This document shows, one piece after another, positions 49,820-58,819 of a stretch of DNA of 64,000 bases (position 1 is the stretch's first letter; every line of letters starts with the position of its first letter). Location: assembly GCA_016787895.1 (NCBI GenBank), contig JAEUTN010000010.1, positions 1-64,000 of the forward strand. Reading direction: 5' to 3'. The translations under genes were made by a program, and so were the position numbers. This DNA comes from Bacteroidia bacterium (GTDB taxonomy: Bacteria > Bacteroidota > Bacteroidia > B-17B0 > Aurantibacillaceae). The notes beneath the pieces were generated by a model that had not been told where the DNA came from, ran no database searches, and saw only the letters and a list, made by a program, of their open reading frames with translations.

Positions 49820-52198
49820 CTAGAATTGAACTTTATATATAAAATTCGGGAAAATACCAATCTGATATGCTGTATTAACCGTTCCGGTAACAGGATTGTA
49901 ACGTTGTGCAAACACGTTTTTATTATTGGTGACGTTTTGTACGTCAAAGGAAATGGTTTGAGACAGTTTGCGCGAAGCGGAATTCATGGTGTAGCTCATT
50001 TTAAGGTCGAGACGTAAAAAGTCGGGGTGGCGCTGTGAATAAGCATATTCATCGCCCATCAGCACTTCGTTGTTTGCTGCCTGTGAAGCTTGTTGATCTA
50101 CCGGCGTGTAATAACGTCCGCCGGCTTGTGTGAACTTCATATCAAAACTCAGGGCATTGCGTTTATTTTTACCCAGTTTAAATTCTTTGCCGGCCAACAC
50201 ATTGTACACGTATTTTCCGTTAAAAGCCGTATTGTATTCCACATTATTGCTGGCTTCAAATTTTGAATCGTATAAAGAGCCTGTTACCATACCATAATAG
50301 CCCTTGCTGAAAAACTTCTCAATGGTTAATTCCACGCCATAATTGGTTCCGCTGCCTTCATTTACCAGATAACTCACTTCCACAGGAGCAAAGCTGGCAC
50401 CCGCATTCAGCATAGAGAAGCTGCTCGGATATTGCGTCACTGGCACGTTGCTCAGCATCTGATAATACACCTCCGATTTTAAGCGCCAATCTCCAAGCGG
50501 TGAATAATCGTACCCCAATACAAAATGCTGTGAATTGGTAAATCCAAGATCGGTGTTGGTTTGCGTGGTACTGCCGTCGGGATTTTGGGTGCGGTAAAAA
50601 TACACGTCGGTGGGCTGGGTTTGGCTGTGCATGCCATATCCCGCGCTGAACGCATGCCTGCGGGTAAGCTGGTATTTTAAACCCATGCGCGGTTCAATGG
50701 AAGTGGAGCCGTTTAAAGTGAGGTACTGGCTGTGCAAACCCAAATTCAAGGTGAGTTTTTCATTAAAACTGTATTTGGCATGAGCATAGCCCTGAAGTAA
50801 AGTGGTAAGATCATCGGTATCCCAAATTTGTATCCAATCCGGGGTATAGGTGCGATCACGGTAAAATAAATTCAAACTCATTACTTCTGTAATTAATCCA
50901 AATTTGGTGAAGAGTTTTGCATTCACTTTTGTATTGAAGGAAGTATTCAACACGTAATGGATGCGTTTTGTAGTGTTTTCAAGCGTTGTGGTGGTTTTTC
51001 CATCCGCGTAAGCTACCGTATCTTCGAGGTAATTGGAAGCCGCGTAGGTAGTGCCAACAACAGTATTAAAATACGACTTCTGACCTACTTTGATAAAATG
51101 TTTTAGTCCGATGAGTGCCATGTCGCTGCTGAAATAACTGTCCTTGCTTGGGTCGGCAAACAAATCGGTGGTGTCAATCTCATCGTGCAAAAACTCAATA
51201 TTGCTTTTTCCGGCCAAACCAAAGAGGGTAAATTTTCCGAGTTTGCTATTGCCGCTGTTTATTTTAAAGGAGATGTCCTGATAAAAAGGGGTGGCTGTGG
51301 TGCCAATGGGCAAGCCAATTTCCTGTGCCAGACCGGTAAAAGAATAGCGGTAGGCAATCAGGTAAGAAGAGCCTTTGGCTTTGTTGATGGGTCCTTCTGT
51401 CATGGCTTCCAGGCCGGTTAGAGCGCCCAACTGTATGGTGTGTTCGTAGGTTTCTGAATTGCCGTTGCGAAAGCCCAGATCAAACACCCCGGCGTTGGCA
51501 TTGCCATACTCCGCGGGAAAAGCCGAGGTGAAAAAATCGGAATTCCTTAATACATTCGGGTTAATAGCGCTTACAGGACCTCCGGTGGTACCAATGGTAG
51601 AAAAGTGATTGGGATTGGGAATGTTGAGACCTTCAATTCTCCAAAGTACCCCCACCGGTGAATTTCCGCGGATCACCAGGTCGTTGCGTGAATCGTCGGG
51701 TGAACTTACCCCGGCGAAATTAGCAGCCAGTCGGGCCGGATCGGAGCGTCCCCCGGCATAACGGTTCACCTCTTCCATTGAAAAGGAGCGCCCGCTTACA
51801 CTTACCAATTCGTTGTTGGTTTCGTTCTTTTTGGTAGTACTCACCACCACTTCTTCCAATCCGTTAATGTTTTCTTCAACGCCCAGATCGAGTACCACTT
51901 CTTTTCCGGCGGTGACCACCAAACTGGGCACTACTTTTTCTTTATAACCAAAATAAGACACTTTCAAATCGTAGCGACCTGCTGCTACACCGGTTATTTT
52001 GAATTTTCCATCTACGTCACTCACCGCCATTTTCAAAGGCTCGGTGCCCAATACAATCACCTGTGCGCCCGGAATGGGACTTTGTGAAACCGCATCGAAA
52101 ACAGTTCCGCGAATCACCTGTCCGATGTTTTGTGCTTTTATGTCTGCGTTTATAAAGAGTGTTGTAAGTGCAATAAAGAAAAATAAATGCTTTTTCAT
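49820..52198 (-). CDS. TonB-dependent receptor with CarboxypepD-regulatory domain
   Basis: The 792-residue outer-membrane protein has a signal peptide, an N-terminal beta-sandwich domain (IRGTVFDAVSQSPIPGAQVI, VDGKFKITGVAAGRYDLKVS), and a plug with PARLAANFAGVSSPDDSRND followed by LVIRGNSPVGVLWRIEGLNI. A beta-barrel follows, ending in F. The substrate is not evident. It is paralogous to the receptor at 56408 and lies divergent from the sigma gene. The local ECF motif was not found upstream of it. Confidence 0.95.
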   Translation of the reverse strand: MKKHLFFFIALTTLFINADIKAQNIGQVIRGTVFDAVSQSPIPGAQVIVLGTEPLKMAVSDVDGKFKITGVAAGRYDLKVSYFGYKEKVVPSLVVTAGKEVVLDLGVEENINGLEEVVVSTTKKNETNNELVSVSGRSFSMEEVNRYAGGRSDPARLAANFAGVSSPDDSRNDLVIRGNSPVGVLWRIEGLNIPNPNHFSTIGTTGGPVSAINPNVLRNSDFFTSAFPAEYGNANAGVFDLGFRNGNSETYEHTIQLGALTGLEAMTEGPINKAKGSSYLIAYRYSFTGLAQEIGLPIGTTATPFYQDISFKINSGNSKLGKFTLFGLAGKSNIEFLHDEIDTTDLFADPSKDSYFSSDMALIGLKHFIKVGQKSYFNTVVGTTYAASNYLEDTVAYADGKTTTTLENTTKRIHYVLNTSFNTKVNAKLFTKFGLITEVMSLNLFYRDRTYTPDWIQIWDTDDLTTLLQGYAHAKYSFNEKLTLNLGLHSQYLTLNGSTSIEPRMGLKYQLTRRHAFSAGYGMHSQTQPTDVYFYRTQNPDGSTTQTNTDLGFTNSQHFVLGYDYSPLGDWRLKSEVYYQMLSNVPVTQYPSSFSMLNAGASFAPVEVSYLVNEGSGTNYGVELTIEKFFSKGYYGMVTGSLYDSKFEASNNVEYNTAFNGKYVYNVLAGKEFKLGKNKRNALSFDMKFTQAGGRYYTPVDQQASQAANNEVLMGDEYAYSQRHPDFLRLDLKMSYTMNSASRKLSQTISFDVQNVTNNKNVFAQRYNPVTGTVNTAYQIGIFPNFIYKVQF

Positions 52199-52359
52199 GG
52201 GTTTGTAAATTTAGGGCAAACCTAAAGCAGATACCGAGCCTTTTTATGTAAATAATTGCTGAACTGTTAAATTAAGGGGATGAGTTGTAGAATTACACCA
52301 TTTAAATTCATAAGCATTTAAACCCCTGATAATTGTCTACTTCTGATTTATAGCTTTCA

Positions 52360-52387
52360 ACTAAGGGTATCCGCTTTCTGAATTGTC
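52360..52387 (+). promoter_or_regulatory. Predicted ECF-sigma promoter (sigma gene)
   Basis: ACTAAGGGT at 52360-52368, then exactly 16 nt, then GTC at 52385-52387. It lies about 60 nt before the sigma gene. Two further copies with identical spacing occur in this locus. Confidence 0.75.
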
Positions 52388-52423
52388 TCAGGTGTAAAGG
52401 AGCCAATTGTTTGCCTGAAAATG

Positions 52424-52431
52424 TATCTTTG
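52424..52431 (+). promoter_or_regulatory. Putative housekeeping -7 box upstream of the sigma gene
   Basis: TATCTTTG matches TAnnTTTG and sits 17 nt before the GTG start. No -33 box with normal spacing was found, so it may not be functional. Confidence 0.35.
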
Positions 52432-52448
52432 TTTGCCTTAGCAAAACA

Positions 52449-53036
52449 GTGGAAATAAACGGACAAAGCAATTGGGAGCCTATCAGCCGGGGCGACAAAC
52501 AGGCTTTTGAGCAGGTGTTCAAAAGCTATTATGCGCTGCTGTGCCGGTATGCCAAGTCCTTGATAAATGACATTGACGAAGCAGAGGAAGTGGTACAAAA
52601 CACCTTTTATATTATCTGGAACAAACGCGAAACCCTTGAAATTAAAGGTTCCATCAAGGCCTATTTGTACCGTGCTGTGCACAACGATTGTTTAAACAAA
52701 CTAAAACACCTGCAGGTCAGAAAAGCACATGCCGATGATTACAAACACAACAACTCCGGTGCTTATGATGACAGCGGGAAGGTATTGCAGGCAAAAGAAC
52801 TTCGGCGTAAAATCGAAGAGGCCATTGCCGCTTTGCCTGAACAATGTGGCAAGGTGTTTCGCCTGAACCGCTTTGAAGAACTCAAATACCAGGAAATTGC
52901 CGAACAATTAAACATCTCCGTAAAAACAGTTGAAAGCCACATGGGAAAGGCGCTTAAACACATGAGGGAACAATTAAAGGACTATTTGCCCACCTTATTT
53001 TGGGTAGTTTGGTTCTTAAAAATCTGGATGGACTGA
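52449..53036 (+). CDS. ECF-family RNA polymerase sigma factor (FecI-like)
   Basis: The gene starts with GTG 52449. The 195-residue protein has sigma-70 region 2 (KQAFEQVFKSYYALLCRYAK, INDIDEAEEVVQNTFYIIWN) and region 4 (AALPEQCGKVFRLNRFEELK, YQEIAEQLNISVKTVESHMG). It directs RNA polymerase to a dedicated promoter, probably the ACTAAGGGT-N16-GTC motif seen three times nearby. The gene overlaps fecR by one base (TGATG). Confidence 0.95.
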   Translation: MEINGQSNWEPISRGDKQAFEQVFKSYYALLCRYAKSLINDIDEAEEVVQNTFYIIWNKRETLEIKGSIKAYLYRAVHNDCLNKLKHLQVRKAHADDYKHNNSGAYDDSGKVLQAKELRRKIEEAIAALPEQCGKVFRLNRFEELKYQEIAEQLNISVKTVESHMGKALKHMREQLKDYLPTLFWVVWFLKIWMD

Positions 53037-54028
53037 TGGAACAGCAAGACATTGATAACTTAATTGCAAAAGCACTCTCGGGAGAAGCCGGGCGGGAAGA
53101 GTTATTGCTATTGGAGGATTGGAAAAAAGAAAGTAAGGAAAATCAAAGCTATTTTGAAGAAAGCAAAGCCATTTTCGAACGTATAACCTCCTTTAAAGAA
53201 GAAGTTCCGGTAAATACCGAGCTTGCCTGGAAAAAATTAGAGAGCAGGCTAAATGCTCCTGAAGGCAGGGTGATTCCGCTTTTCAGACGAAAAGGCATTT
53301 TGCAGGCTGCGGCTTCAATCGTTTTATTGGTAAGCATTGGTATTGTACTGAATTGGTGGTTCAACCAGGTTACTGAAGAAAACATGGAGCTGGCTACCAC
53401 AACAGAAACTCAGGAAAAAACCCTGCCGGATGGCAGCAAGGTGATTTTGGATAAAAACTCGAGTCTTAGCTACACATTCACCAAAAAAAAGGTACGCCAG
53501 GTAAAACTCAAAGGCATTGCCCATTTTGACGTGATACACAACAGTGAAAAGCCCTTCATTATTGAAGTAAACGAAGTTATGATAAAAGACATAGGCACTT
53601 CTTTTGAGGTAAAAGCCCTCCCGGAAAGCGAGCTGGTGGAAGTGAGTGTTGAAGAGGGCGAGGTGCAATTTTATACTGCCAACTCTATCGGTTTGCGCCT
53701 GGTAAAAGGCGAAAAAGCCTCATACAACAAACAGAATAAAGAATTTCTAAAACTGAGTCCCTCAGCTAGAGCTTTAAAACCAAATCATTTAACCCGGCGG
53801 TTCAATTTTGAAAATACCCCATTATCGGAAGTGATTGAAGAACTCAATAGTGCTTACAACAGCGATATCCGTTTGGAGAATTCCAGAATCGGGAACTGCA
53901 GACTTTCTGTATCCTTTGATGATGAACAACTTGATGTGCTTCTTTCGGTAATTGCTGAAACGCTGAATCTCCAGTTAAAACAGCAGGACACCACCATTAT
54001 TCTTCAGGGAGAAACATGTCCTCAATAA
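53036..54028 (+). CDS. FecR-family anti-sigma factor
   Basis: The start MEQQDIDNLIAKALSGEAGR at 53036 gives 330 residues. It has an N-terminal cytosolic anti-sigma part, one transmembrane helix (LQAAASIVLLVSIGIVLNWW), the FecR periplasmic domain (KTLPDGSKVILDKNSSLSYT-type segment, VEVSVEEGEVQFYT) and a DUF4974 C-terminus (FENTPLSEVIEELNSAYN, LRLENSRIG-like). It holds the sigma factor until signalled from the outer membrane. The STN gene starts 13 bp before its stop. Confidence 0.95.
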   Translation: MEQQDIDNLIAKALSGEAGREELLLLEDWKKESKENQSYFEESKAIFERITSFKEEVPVNTELAWKKLESRLNAPEGRVIPLFRRKGILQAAASIVLLVSIGIVLNWWFNQVTEENMELATTTETQEKTLPDGSKVILDKNSSLSYTFTKKKVRQVKLKGIAHFDVIHNSEKPFIIEVNEVMIKDIGTSFEVKALPESELVEVSVEEGEVQFYTANSIGLRLVKGEKASYNKQNKEFLKLSPSARALKPNHLTRRFNFENTPLSEVIEELNSAYNSDIRLENSRIGNCRLSVSFDDEQLDVLLSVIAETLNLQLKQQDTTIILQGETCPQ

Positions 54029-55896
54029 ACCGCATAACGTTTCTGTTTGGTTTAACGTTCATCCTTTGGGTGGGTCCAAATGACGCGTATGCCACGGTAC
54101 CAGCCCTGGAGCGCAACCTTGAGTTAAATCTGAAAAACGAAAAGATCAGCGTTATTTTAAATAAAATTGAAGAGCAAAGTGGAGTGATTTTTTCCTATTC
54201 TCCTCAACTCTTTAAGGAAACCGGCCCCATCAGTATTCAACTAAAAAACAAAACGGTGAGGGAAGCGCTAGCGCAAATTCTGCCCGTAAGCGTCATGTAC
54301 AGAGCCAAAAACAACTATATTATTCTGAAAGAAAAACCAAAAAACAAAAATCAAAAAACAAAGGAGGTCAGTGGCTACGTTTACGATGTGAGCAACGAAA
54401 AAAAAATCGCCAATGCCAGTGTTTATGACAAAAACACCTTAGAATCCACCACCACCAACGAGTACGGCTTTTATTCCTTAAGCGTACCGGCCAACAATTC
54501 CAGCATTACGGTTAACCGTTTCAATTATCAGGACACCGCGGTACATCCTAACACCGGTTCCGCCATTACCAATATTCCTTTGCAGCCTAAGGGCGACAGC
54601 CTGGTGAAAAATGACAGTGCCTTGTGGCAAAAAAAATTCAATCAAATCAGTAAACAAACCGATTACCTGGTAAACAAGTTCAATAACTACATCCACAATT
54701 TAAACGTTACCGACAGTCTTGAAAGAGACGTACAAGTGTCGTTTGTGCCCTTTGTTGGCACCAACCATAAACTTTCAGGAACTGTTTACAACAGAATTTC
54801 TTTCAATATTTTAGGTGGCTATGCCAGGGGCGTAAAAGAATTTGAGTTGGGTGGACTCTTCAACATTGACAAAGAAAACGTGAGTGGTTTACAAATTGGG
54901 GGCTTGTTTAATCTGGTGGGCGATAGTCTGCGAGGCACACAAATTGGGGGTGTATTAAACCTCAATGGAAAAAAAACCAGTGGTTTGCAAATTGCCGGAC
55001 TTAGCAATATCAATGGGGGTTCGGTAAAAGGCGTTCAAACCGCGGGGCTTTTGAACATCAACCAGAACAGCATGATCGGCCTGCAAATTGGCGGCTTAAT
55101 GAACATCAACGGACAGGAACAAACAGGTACAGGTATTGCAGGACTCTTCAACCTCAATAATAAGGTACAGGGGGTTTATGTAGCAGGCATCGGAAATATT
55201 CAGGATACGGCACAAGGCGCTTTAATCGCGGGGCTATTCAATGTCTCACAACAGCAAAAAAACACCATAGAAATCGCCGGTTTGTTCAATTACCTGCAAA
55301 CCGGAGAAAGCCATTCGCAAATTGCCGGTTTATTTAACCGAACCCAAACACTGAAAGGTATTCAGGTTGGATTTATAAATTATGCCGATACAGCAAGTGG
55401 CATCCCGATTGGCTTTCTGAGCCTTGTAAAAAAAGGCGTGCATCAACTGGAAATCAGCGCGGATGAAGTACAATACCTCAATTTGAATTTCAGATCAGGC
55501 GTACCGGCCTTTTACACTATATTCTACTCCGGTCTTCAGCCCTCTTCCGGCGAGGTTTTGTGGTCGTTTGGTTACGGACTTGGCAGTTCCTTCCGCATAA
55601 AAGGGAAACTTCGTTCGGATATAACGATAAGTGCCAAACATTTGAGTTACGGCTCTTTTTATCAGTCACCCAGCGAACGCCTTCAATTCTACTGGGGACT
55701 GGAATATAAGATTGGCAAAAGGATTTCTGTTGCAGGGGGGCCGGCTATGAATTTTTACTTTACTGACCCAAAGGGTGATACGTATCAAGCCAAATATGCT
55801 CAAATGGCACCCTTTGTGCTGGGTGAAACAAACTATGCCAATGGCGTGAATATGAAATATTGGTTAGGCGCCCAGGTGGCTTTGCGTTTTTTTTAA
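54016..55896 (+). CDS. STN-domain outer-membrane signal transducer-like protein with repeats
   Basis: The 626-residue protein has a signal peptide, an STN domain (LELNLKNEKISVILNKIEEQ, SGVIFSYSPQLFKETGPISI), and a CarboxypepD-regulatory domain (VSGYVYDVSNEKKIANASVY). A run of about eight repeats (QIGGLFN, QIAGLSN, IAGLFN; about 22-24 residues each, near 275-460) follows, with a C-terminal beta-rich barrel-like part ending ALRFF. The STN normally contacts FecR. There is no recognisable TonB plug, so it is not a standard receptor. It is the third gene of the sigma operon. Confidence 0.85.
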   Translation: MSSINRITFLFGLTFILWVGPNDAYATVPALERNLELNLKNEKISVILNKIEEQSGVIFSYSPQLFKETGPISIQLKNKTVREALAQILPVSVMYRAKNNYIILKEKPKNKNQKTKEVSGYVYDVSNEKKIANASVYDKNTLESTTTNEYGFYSLSVPANNSSITVNRFNYQDTAVHPNTGSAITNIPLQPKGDSLVKNDSALWQKKFNQISKQTDYLVNKFNNYIHNLNVTDSLERDVQVSFVPFVGTNHKLSGTVYNRISFNILGGYARGVKEFELGGLFNIDKENVSGLQIGGLFNLVGDSLRGTQIGGVLNLNGKKTSGLQIAGLSNINGGSVKGVQTAGLLNINQNSMIGLQIGGLMNINGQEQTGTGIAGLFNLNNKVQGVYVAGIGNIQDTAQGALIAGLFNVSQQQKNTIEIAGLFNYLQTGESHSQIAGLFNRTQTLKGIQVGFINYADTASGIPIGFLSLVKKGVHQLEISADEVQYLNLNFRSGVPAFYTIFYSGLQPSSGEVLWSFGYGLGSSFRIKGKLRSDITISAKHLSYGSFYQSPSERLQFYWGLEYKIGKRISVAGGPAMNFYFTDPKGDTYQAKYAQMAPFVLGETNYANGVNMKYWLGAQVALRFF

Positions 55897-55901
55897 TACC
55901 C

Positions 55902-55929
55902 ACTAAGGGTTTTTTGTTTTTGAACTGTC
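55902..55929 (+). promoter_or_regulatory. Predicted ECF-sigma promoter (small ORFs)
   Basis: ACTAAGGGT at 55902-55910, a 16-nt spacer and GTC at 55927-55929. It is directly behind the STN gene and about 22 nt before the first small ORF. Confidence 0.7.
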
Positions 55930-55951
55930 CGGTAACTATAAACCGACAGTT

Positions 55952-56047
55952 ATGAAAATTCTCCATCTCCTTTTGATTGCCTCCCTACTCTATTTCATTG
56001 CGAAATATTGTTTTAACATCATCTCAGAAGAGGAAGATTTCTCTTAA
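55952..56047 (+). CDS. 31-residue single-pass peptide
   Basis: The ORF reads MKILHLLLIASLLYFIAKYC and ends with an acidic tail SEEEDFS. It is one hydrophobic helix with a short charged end. It follows a predicted ECF promoter and precedes a second small gene by 11 bp. A role such as a small membrane regulator is only a guess. Confidence 0.5.
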   Translation: MKILHLLLIASLLYFIAKYCFNIISEEEDFS

Positions 56048-56058
56048 AAAAAGGAATT

Positions 56059-56337
56059 ATGAAAACTCTGAGATGTTCCCTCCTTGCCCTGTGTTTTCTA
56101 TTAACACCGGCACTTGAAGCCCATTTACCGGAAGCGCATGCGACTTATCCTAAAAATATCCTGTTCGTACAACCCATTGTGCCTGCTTCCTGTGTTAAAC
56201 CGTTCCTGGCAGCGCAGGCCTTTCCGGTGGCGAGGTACTGTACCGGCTTCAAACAAAAGAGCTCCCCGTTTTCAAAGCCCTTGAAACTACGTTTTCAATT
56301 GGGCAAGTACATGCTCTTACATCTTAGTTACAATTAA
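56059..56337 (+). CDS. Small exported protein in the ECF-sigma locus
   Basis: The 92-residue product has a signal peptide (LRCSLLALCFLLTPALEAHL) and a mature part with two cysteines (VPASCVKPF, VARYCTGFK). An AAGGA-like ribosome site precedes the ATG. The family is unknown. Its position behind an ECF promoter and before the receptor gene suggests a common induction signal. Confidence 0.6.
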   Translation: MKTLRCSLLALCFLLTPALEAHLPEAHATYPKNILFVQPIVPASCVKPFLAAQAFPVARYCTGFKQKSSPFSKPLKLRFQLGKYMLLHLSYN

Positions 56338-56349
56338 TTTTTTTTTTTG

Positions 56350-56377
56350 ACTAAGGGTAAACCCAGGCCTGTTTGTC
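56350..56377 (+). promoter_or_regulatory. Predicted ECF-sigma promoter (TonB receptor)
   Basis: ACTAAGGGT at 56350-56358, a 16-nt spacer and GTC at 56375-56377. It lies 31 nt before the ATG of the receptor gene. Confidence 0.75.
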
Positions 56378-56407
56378 ATACGCTTAAACAAAACAACAGA
56401 ATTAAAC

Positions 56408-58774
56408 ATGAAAGCTTTAAAAATTTGCTTACTAAGTTCAGTACTATTATTTATCAGTTTAAAAACACAAGCCCAACAACTTACCCAAACCCTCAGAGGC
56501 AGTGTGGTAGACAAAGCCTCACAAACGCCTATTCCCGGAGCAATTATTCAAATTTTGAATGTAAGTCCCTTAAATGCAACCAGCAGCGATGCCAACGGAA
56601 ACTTCCAGGTTAAAAATCTTGAAGTTGGCAAACAAAGCATTAAAGTCAGTTACCTGGGTTATAAAGATGTGTACCTGCAAAACCTTTCCTTGAATTCGGG
56701 AAAAGAGCTGGTGCTGACGATACAGATGGAAGAAGACATCACCAACATGGAAGAAGTGGAAGTGGTGGCCAAAGCCGATAAAAATAAACCCCTCAATGAA
56801 ATGTCAACCGTTAGCACCCGTGCCTTTTCAGTTGAGGAAACCCAAAAATTTGCAGCGGCTGTGAACGATCCGGCGCGAATGGCCACCTCCTTTGCAGGTG
56901 TTGTTCAGGCAGGCGATGGCAATAACCATATTTCCATTCGCGGAAATTCCCCCAACGGTTTGTTGTGGAGGATGGAAGGGGTAGAAATCCCCAATCCCAA
57001 TCATTTCTCAAACGTGGGTACTTCCGGAGGAGGCATTTCCATTTTAAGTGCGCAATTGCTAAACAACTCCGATTTTTCAACCGGCGCTTTTGCTTCAGAG
57101 TACGGGAATGCCCTGTCAGGAGTATTTGATCTTAAATTAAGAAAAGGAAATAACCAAAAAAGGGAATACACCTTACAGGCCGGTTTTTTAGGCCTGGATG
57201 TGGCCGCTGAAGGTCCGTTTAAAAAAGGCTACGAAGGCTCGTATCTTGTCAACTACCGCTACTCTACCCTTTCTATTCTTGGTAAACTGGGCGTGCCTTT
57301 AGGCGATGCCATTACCAATTTTCAGGATTTGTCGTTTAATGTTTTTTTGCCCACCAAAAAAGCCGGAAGTTTTGGACTTTTTGGTTTTGGTGGTTTGAGT
57401 TACCAATCAACCCAGGCCAAGCAAGATTCCCTCTTATGGAAAGAGGATGGATTTTACCGTTACAACAGCAAGTTTTTCAGCAATACCGGCATGGTTGGCG
57501 CCAGTCACACCCTTTTGTTAAAGAACCAATCATACCTAAAAACCATCTTGGCGGTTTCCGGTACTCAAAACGGGTACTATCAGGAAAAGATGCAGGCTGA
57601 TTATTTGACTTTTATTAAAGATTACGACCAAAGTTACACTCAAAGCAAAATCACACTTTCATCAACTTATACCCAAAAACTAAACTCACGCAACAATTTA
57701 CGCAGTGGTTTTATTGTGAATCAACTCGGTTATAACCTTAATGAGAAACAATTAAACGATAGTTCCATTCTTGAGGAGAAAATCAATGTGGATGGAACTA
57801 CACAATCCGCGCAGGTTTTTTTTCAATGGCAACACCAACTCAATCAACGCCTCAGCACAAATCTGGGCATGCATTATTTTCATGTGTTCCTGAATAACTC
57901 CTGGTCGGCCGAACCACGGGCAGCTCTGAAATACAACCTAAACGAAAAAAACACACTTACCGCAGGATACGGCTTACACAGCCAGATACAACCGCTTGGG
58001 GTGTATTTTGCGCAACCAACTCAAACTGACGGCGCGTATACCACACCTAACAAAAACCTGGGACTCACCAAAGCGCATCACCTGGTACTTGGTTACGACT
58101 ACATTCTTAATTCTTACTCCCACATTAAACTTGAAGGGTATTACCAGCATTTGTTTGATGTACCCATCAGTACCGATAAGGAGAACACTTACTCTATCCT
58201 GAATTCCACAGATGGTTATTATACCGAAGCTTTGGTAAACAATGGTTTAGGAAAAAACTATGGGCTTGAACTCACCTACGAACGGTTTTTACACAACAAC
58301 CTTTACTACTTGTTGTCGGGTTCACTTTACGAATCAAAATACCGGGCTTCCAACCTGCAATGGTACAACACACAGTTTAATACCAATTACGCCTTAACGC
58401 TCACCCTGGGCAAAGAATGGGCCCTTGCCAATAAACAAAAAAACCGGGTGCTTGGATTTAATATAAAATCGGTACTGGTGGGTGGTTTCCGTTACACACC
58501 AATTGACTTACAGGCTTCACTTGCCAGCGGTGAAACCGAGGTGATAGCCGATCAAGCTTTTGAAGGTAAATGTCCGGATTACTACCGTCTGGACTTAAAA
58601 GTCAGTCTAAAAAGAAACTACAACAAACTCACCACAACCCTTGCCCTTGATTTGCAAAACAGCACCAACAGAAAAAATACAGGCGGGCAGTATTTTGATG
58701 CCACTACCGGTGAGATCAAATATTGGTATCAGGCCCCCTTGATTCCTGTGCTGAGTTACAAGCTGGAGTTTTAA
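56408..58774 (+). CDS. TonB-dependent receptor, predicted sigma-regulated
   Basis: The 788-residue protein has a signal peptide (ICLLSSVLLFISLKTQAQ), a CarboxypepD-regulatory domain (LRGSVVDKASQTPIPGAIIQ), a plug (DPARMATSFAGVVQAGDGNN, ISIRGNSPNGLLWRMEGVEI) and a barrel ending PVLSYKLEF. It resembles the receptor at 49820 along its whole length, so the two are paralogues on either side of the sigma operon. The substrate is unknown. It has no STN extension, which is supplied separately by the 54016 protein. Confidence 0.95.
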   Translation: MKALKICLLSSVLLFISLKTQAQQLTQTLRGSVVDKASQTPIPGAIIQILNVSPLNATSSDANGNFQVKNLEVGKQSIKVSYLGYKDVYLQNLSLNSGKELVLTIQMEEDITNMEEVEVVAKADKNKPLNEMSTVSTRAFSVEETQKFAAAVNDPARMATSFAGVVQAGDGNNHISIRGNSPNGLLWRMEGVEIPNPNHFSNVGTSGGGISILSAQLLNNSDFSTGAFASEYGNALSGVFDLKLRKGNNQKREYTLQAGFLGLDVAAEGPFKKGYEGSYLVNYRYSTLSILGKLGVPLGDAITNFQDLSFNVFLPTKKAGSFGLFGFGGLSYQSTQAKQDSLLWKEDGFYRYNSKFFSNTGMVGASHTLLLKNQSYLKTILAVSGTQNGYYQEKMQADYLTFIKDYDQSYTQSKITLSSTYTQKLNSRNNLRSGFIVNQLGYNLNEKQLNDSSILEEKINVDGTTQSAQVFFQWQHQLNQRLSTNLGMHYFHVFLNNSWSAEPRAALKYNLNEKNTLTAGYGLHSQIQPLGVYFAQPTQTDGAYTTPNKNLGLTKAHHLVLGYDYILNSYSHIKLEGYYQHLFDVPISTDKENTYSILNSTDGYYTEALVNNGLGKNYGLELTYERFLHNNLYYLLSGSLYESKYRASNLQWYNTQFNTNYALTLTLGKEWALANKQKNRVLGFNIKSVLVGGFRYTPIDLQASLASGETEVIADQAFEGKCPDYYRLDLKVSLKRNYNKLTTTLALDLQNSTNRKNTGGQYFDATTGEIKYWYQAPLIPVLSYKLEF

Positions 58775-58819
58775 AGCGGCAAAGCGCCCGGCCCGGCATT
58801 TATTTAAATACCTTTGGGC

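Noticed and set aside
52201..52300. ECF motif upstream of the receptor at 49820
   Set aside because: No reverse-complement ACTAAGGGT-N16-GTC was found there, so this receptor was not placed in the regulon.
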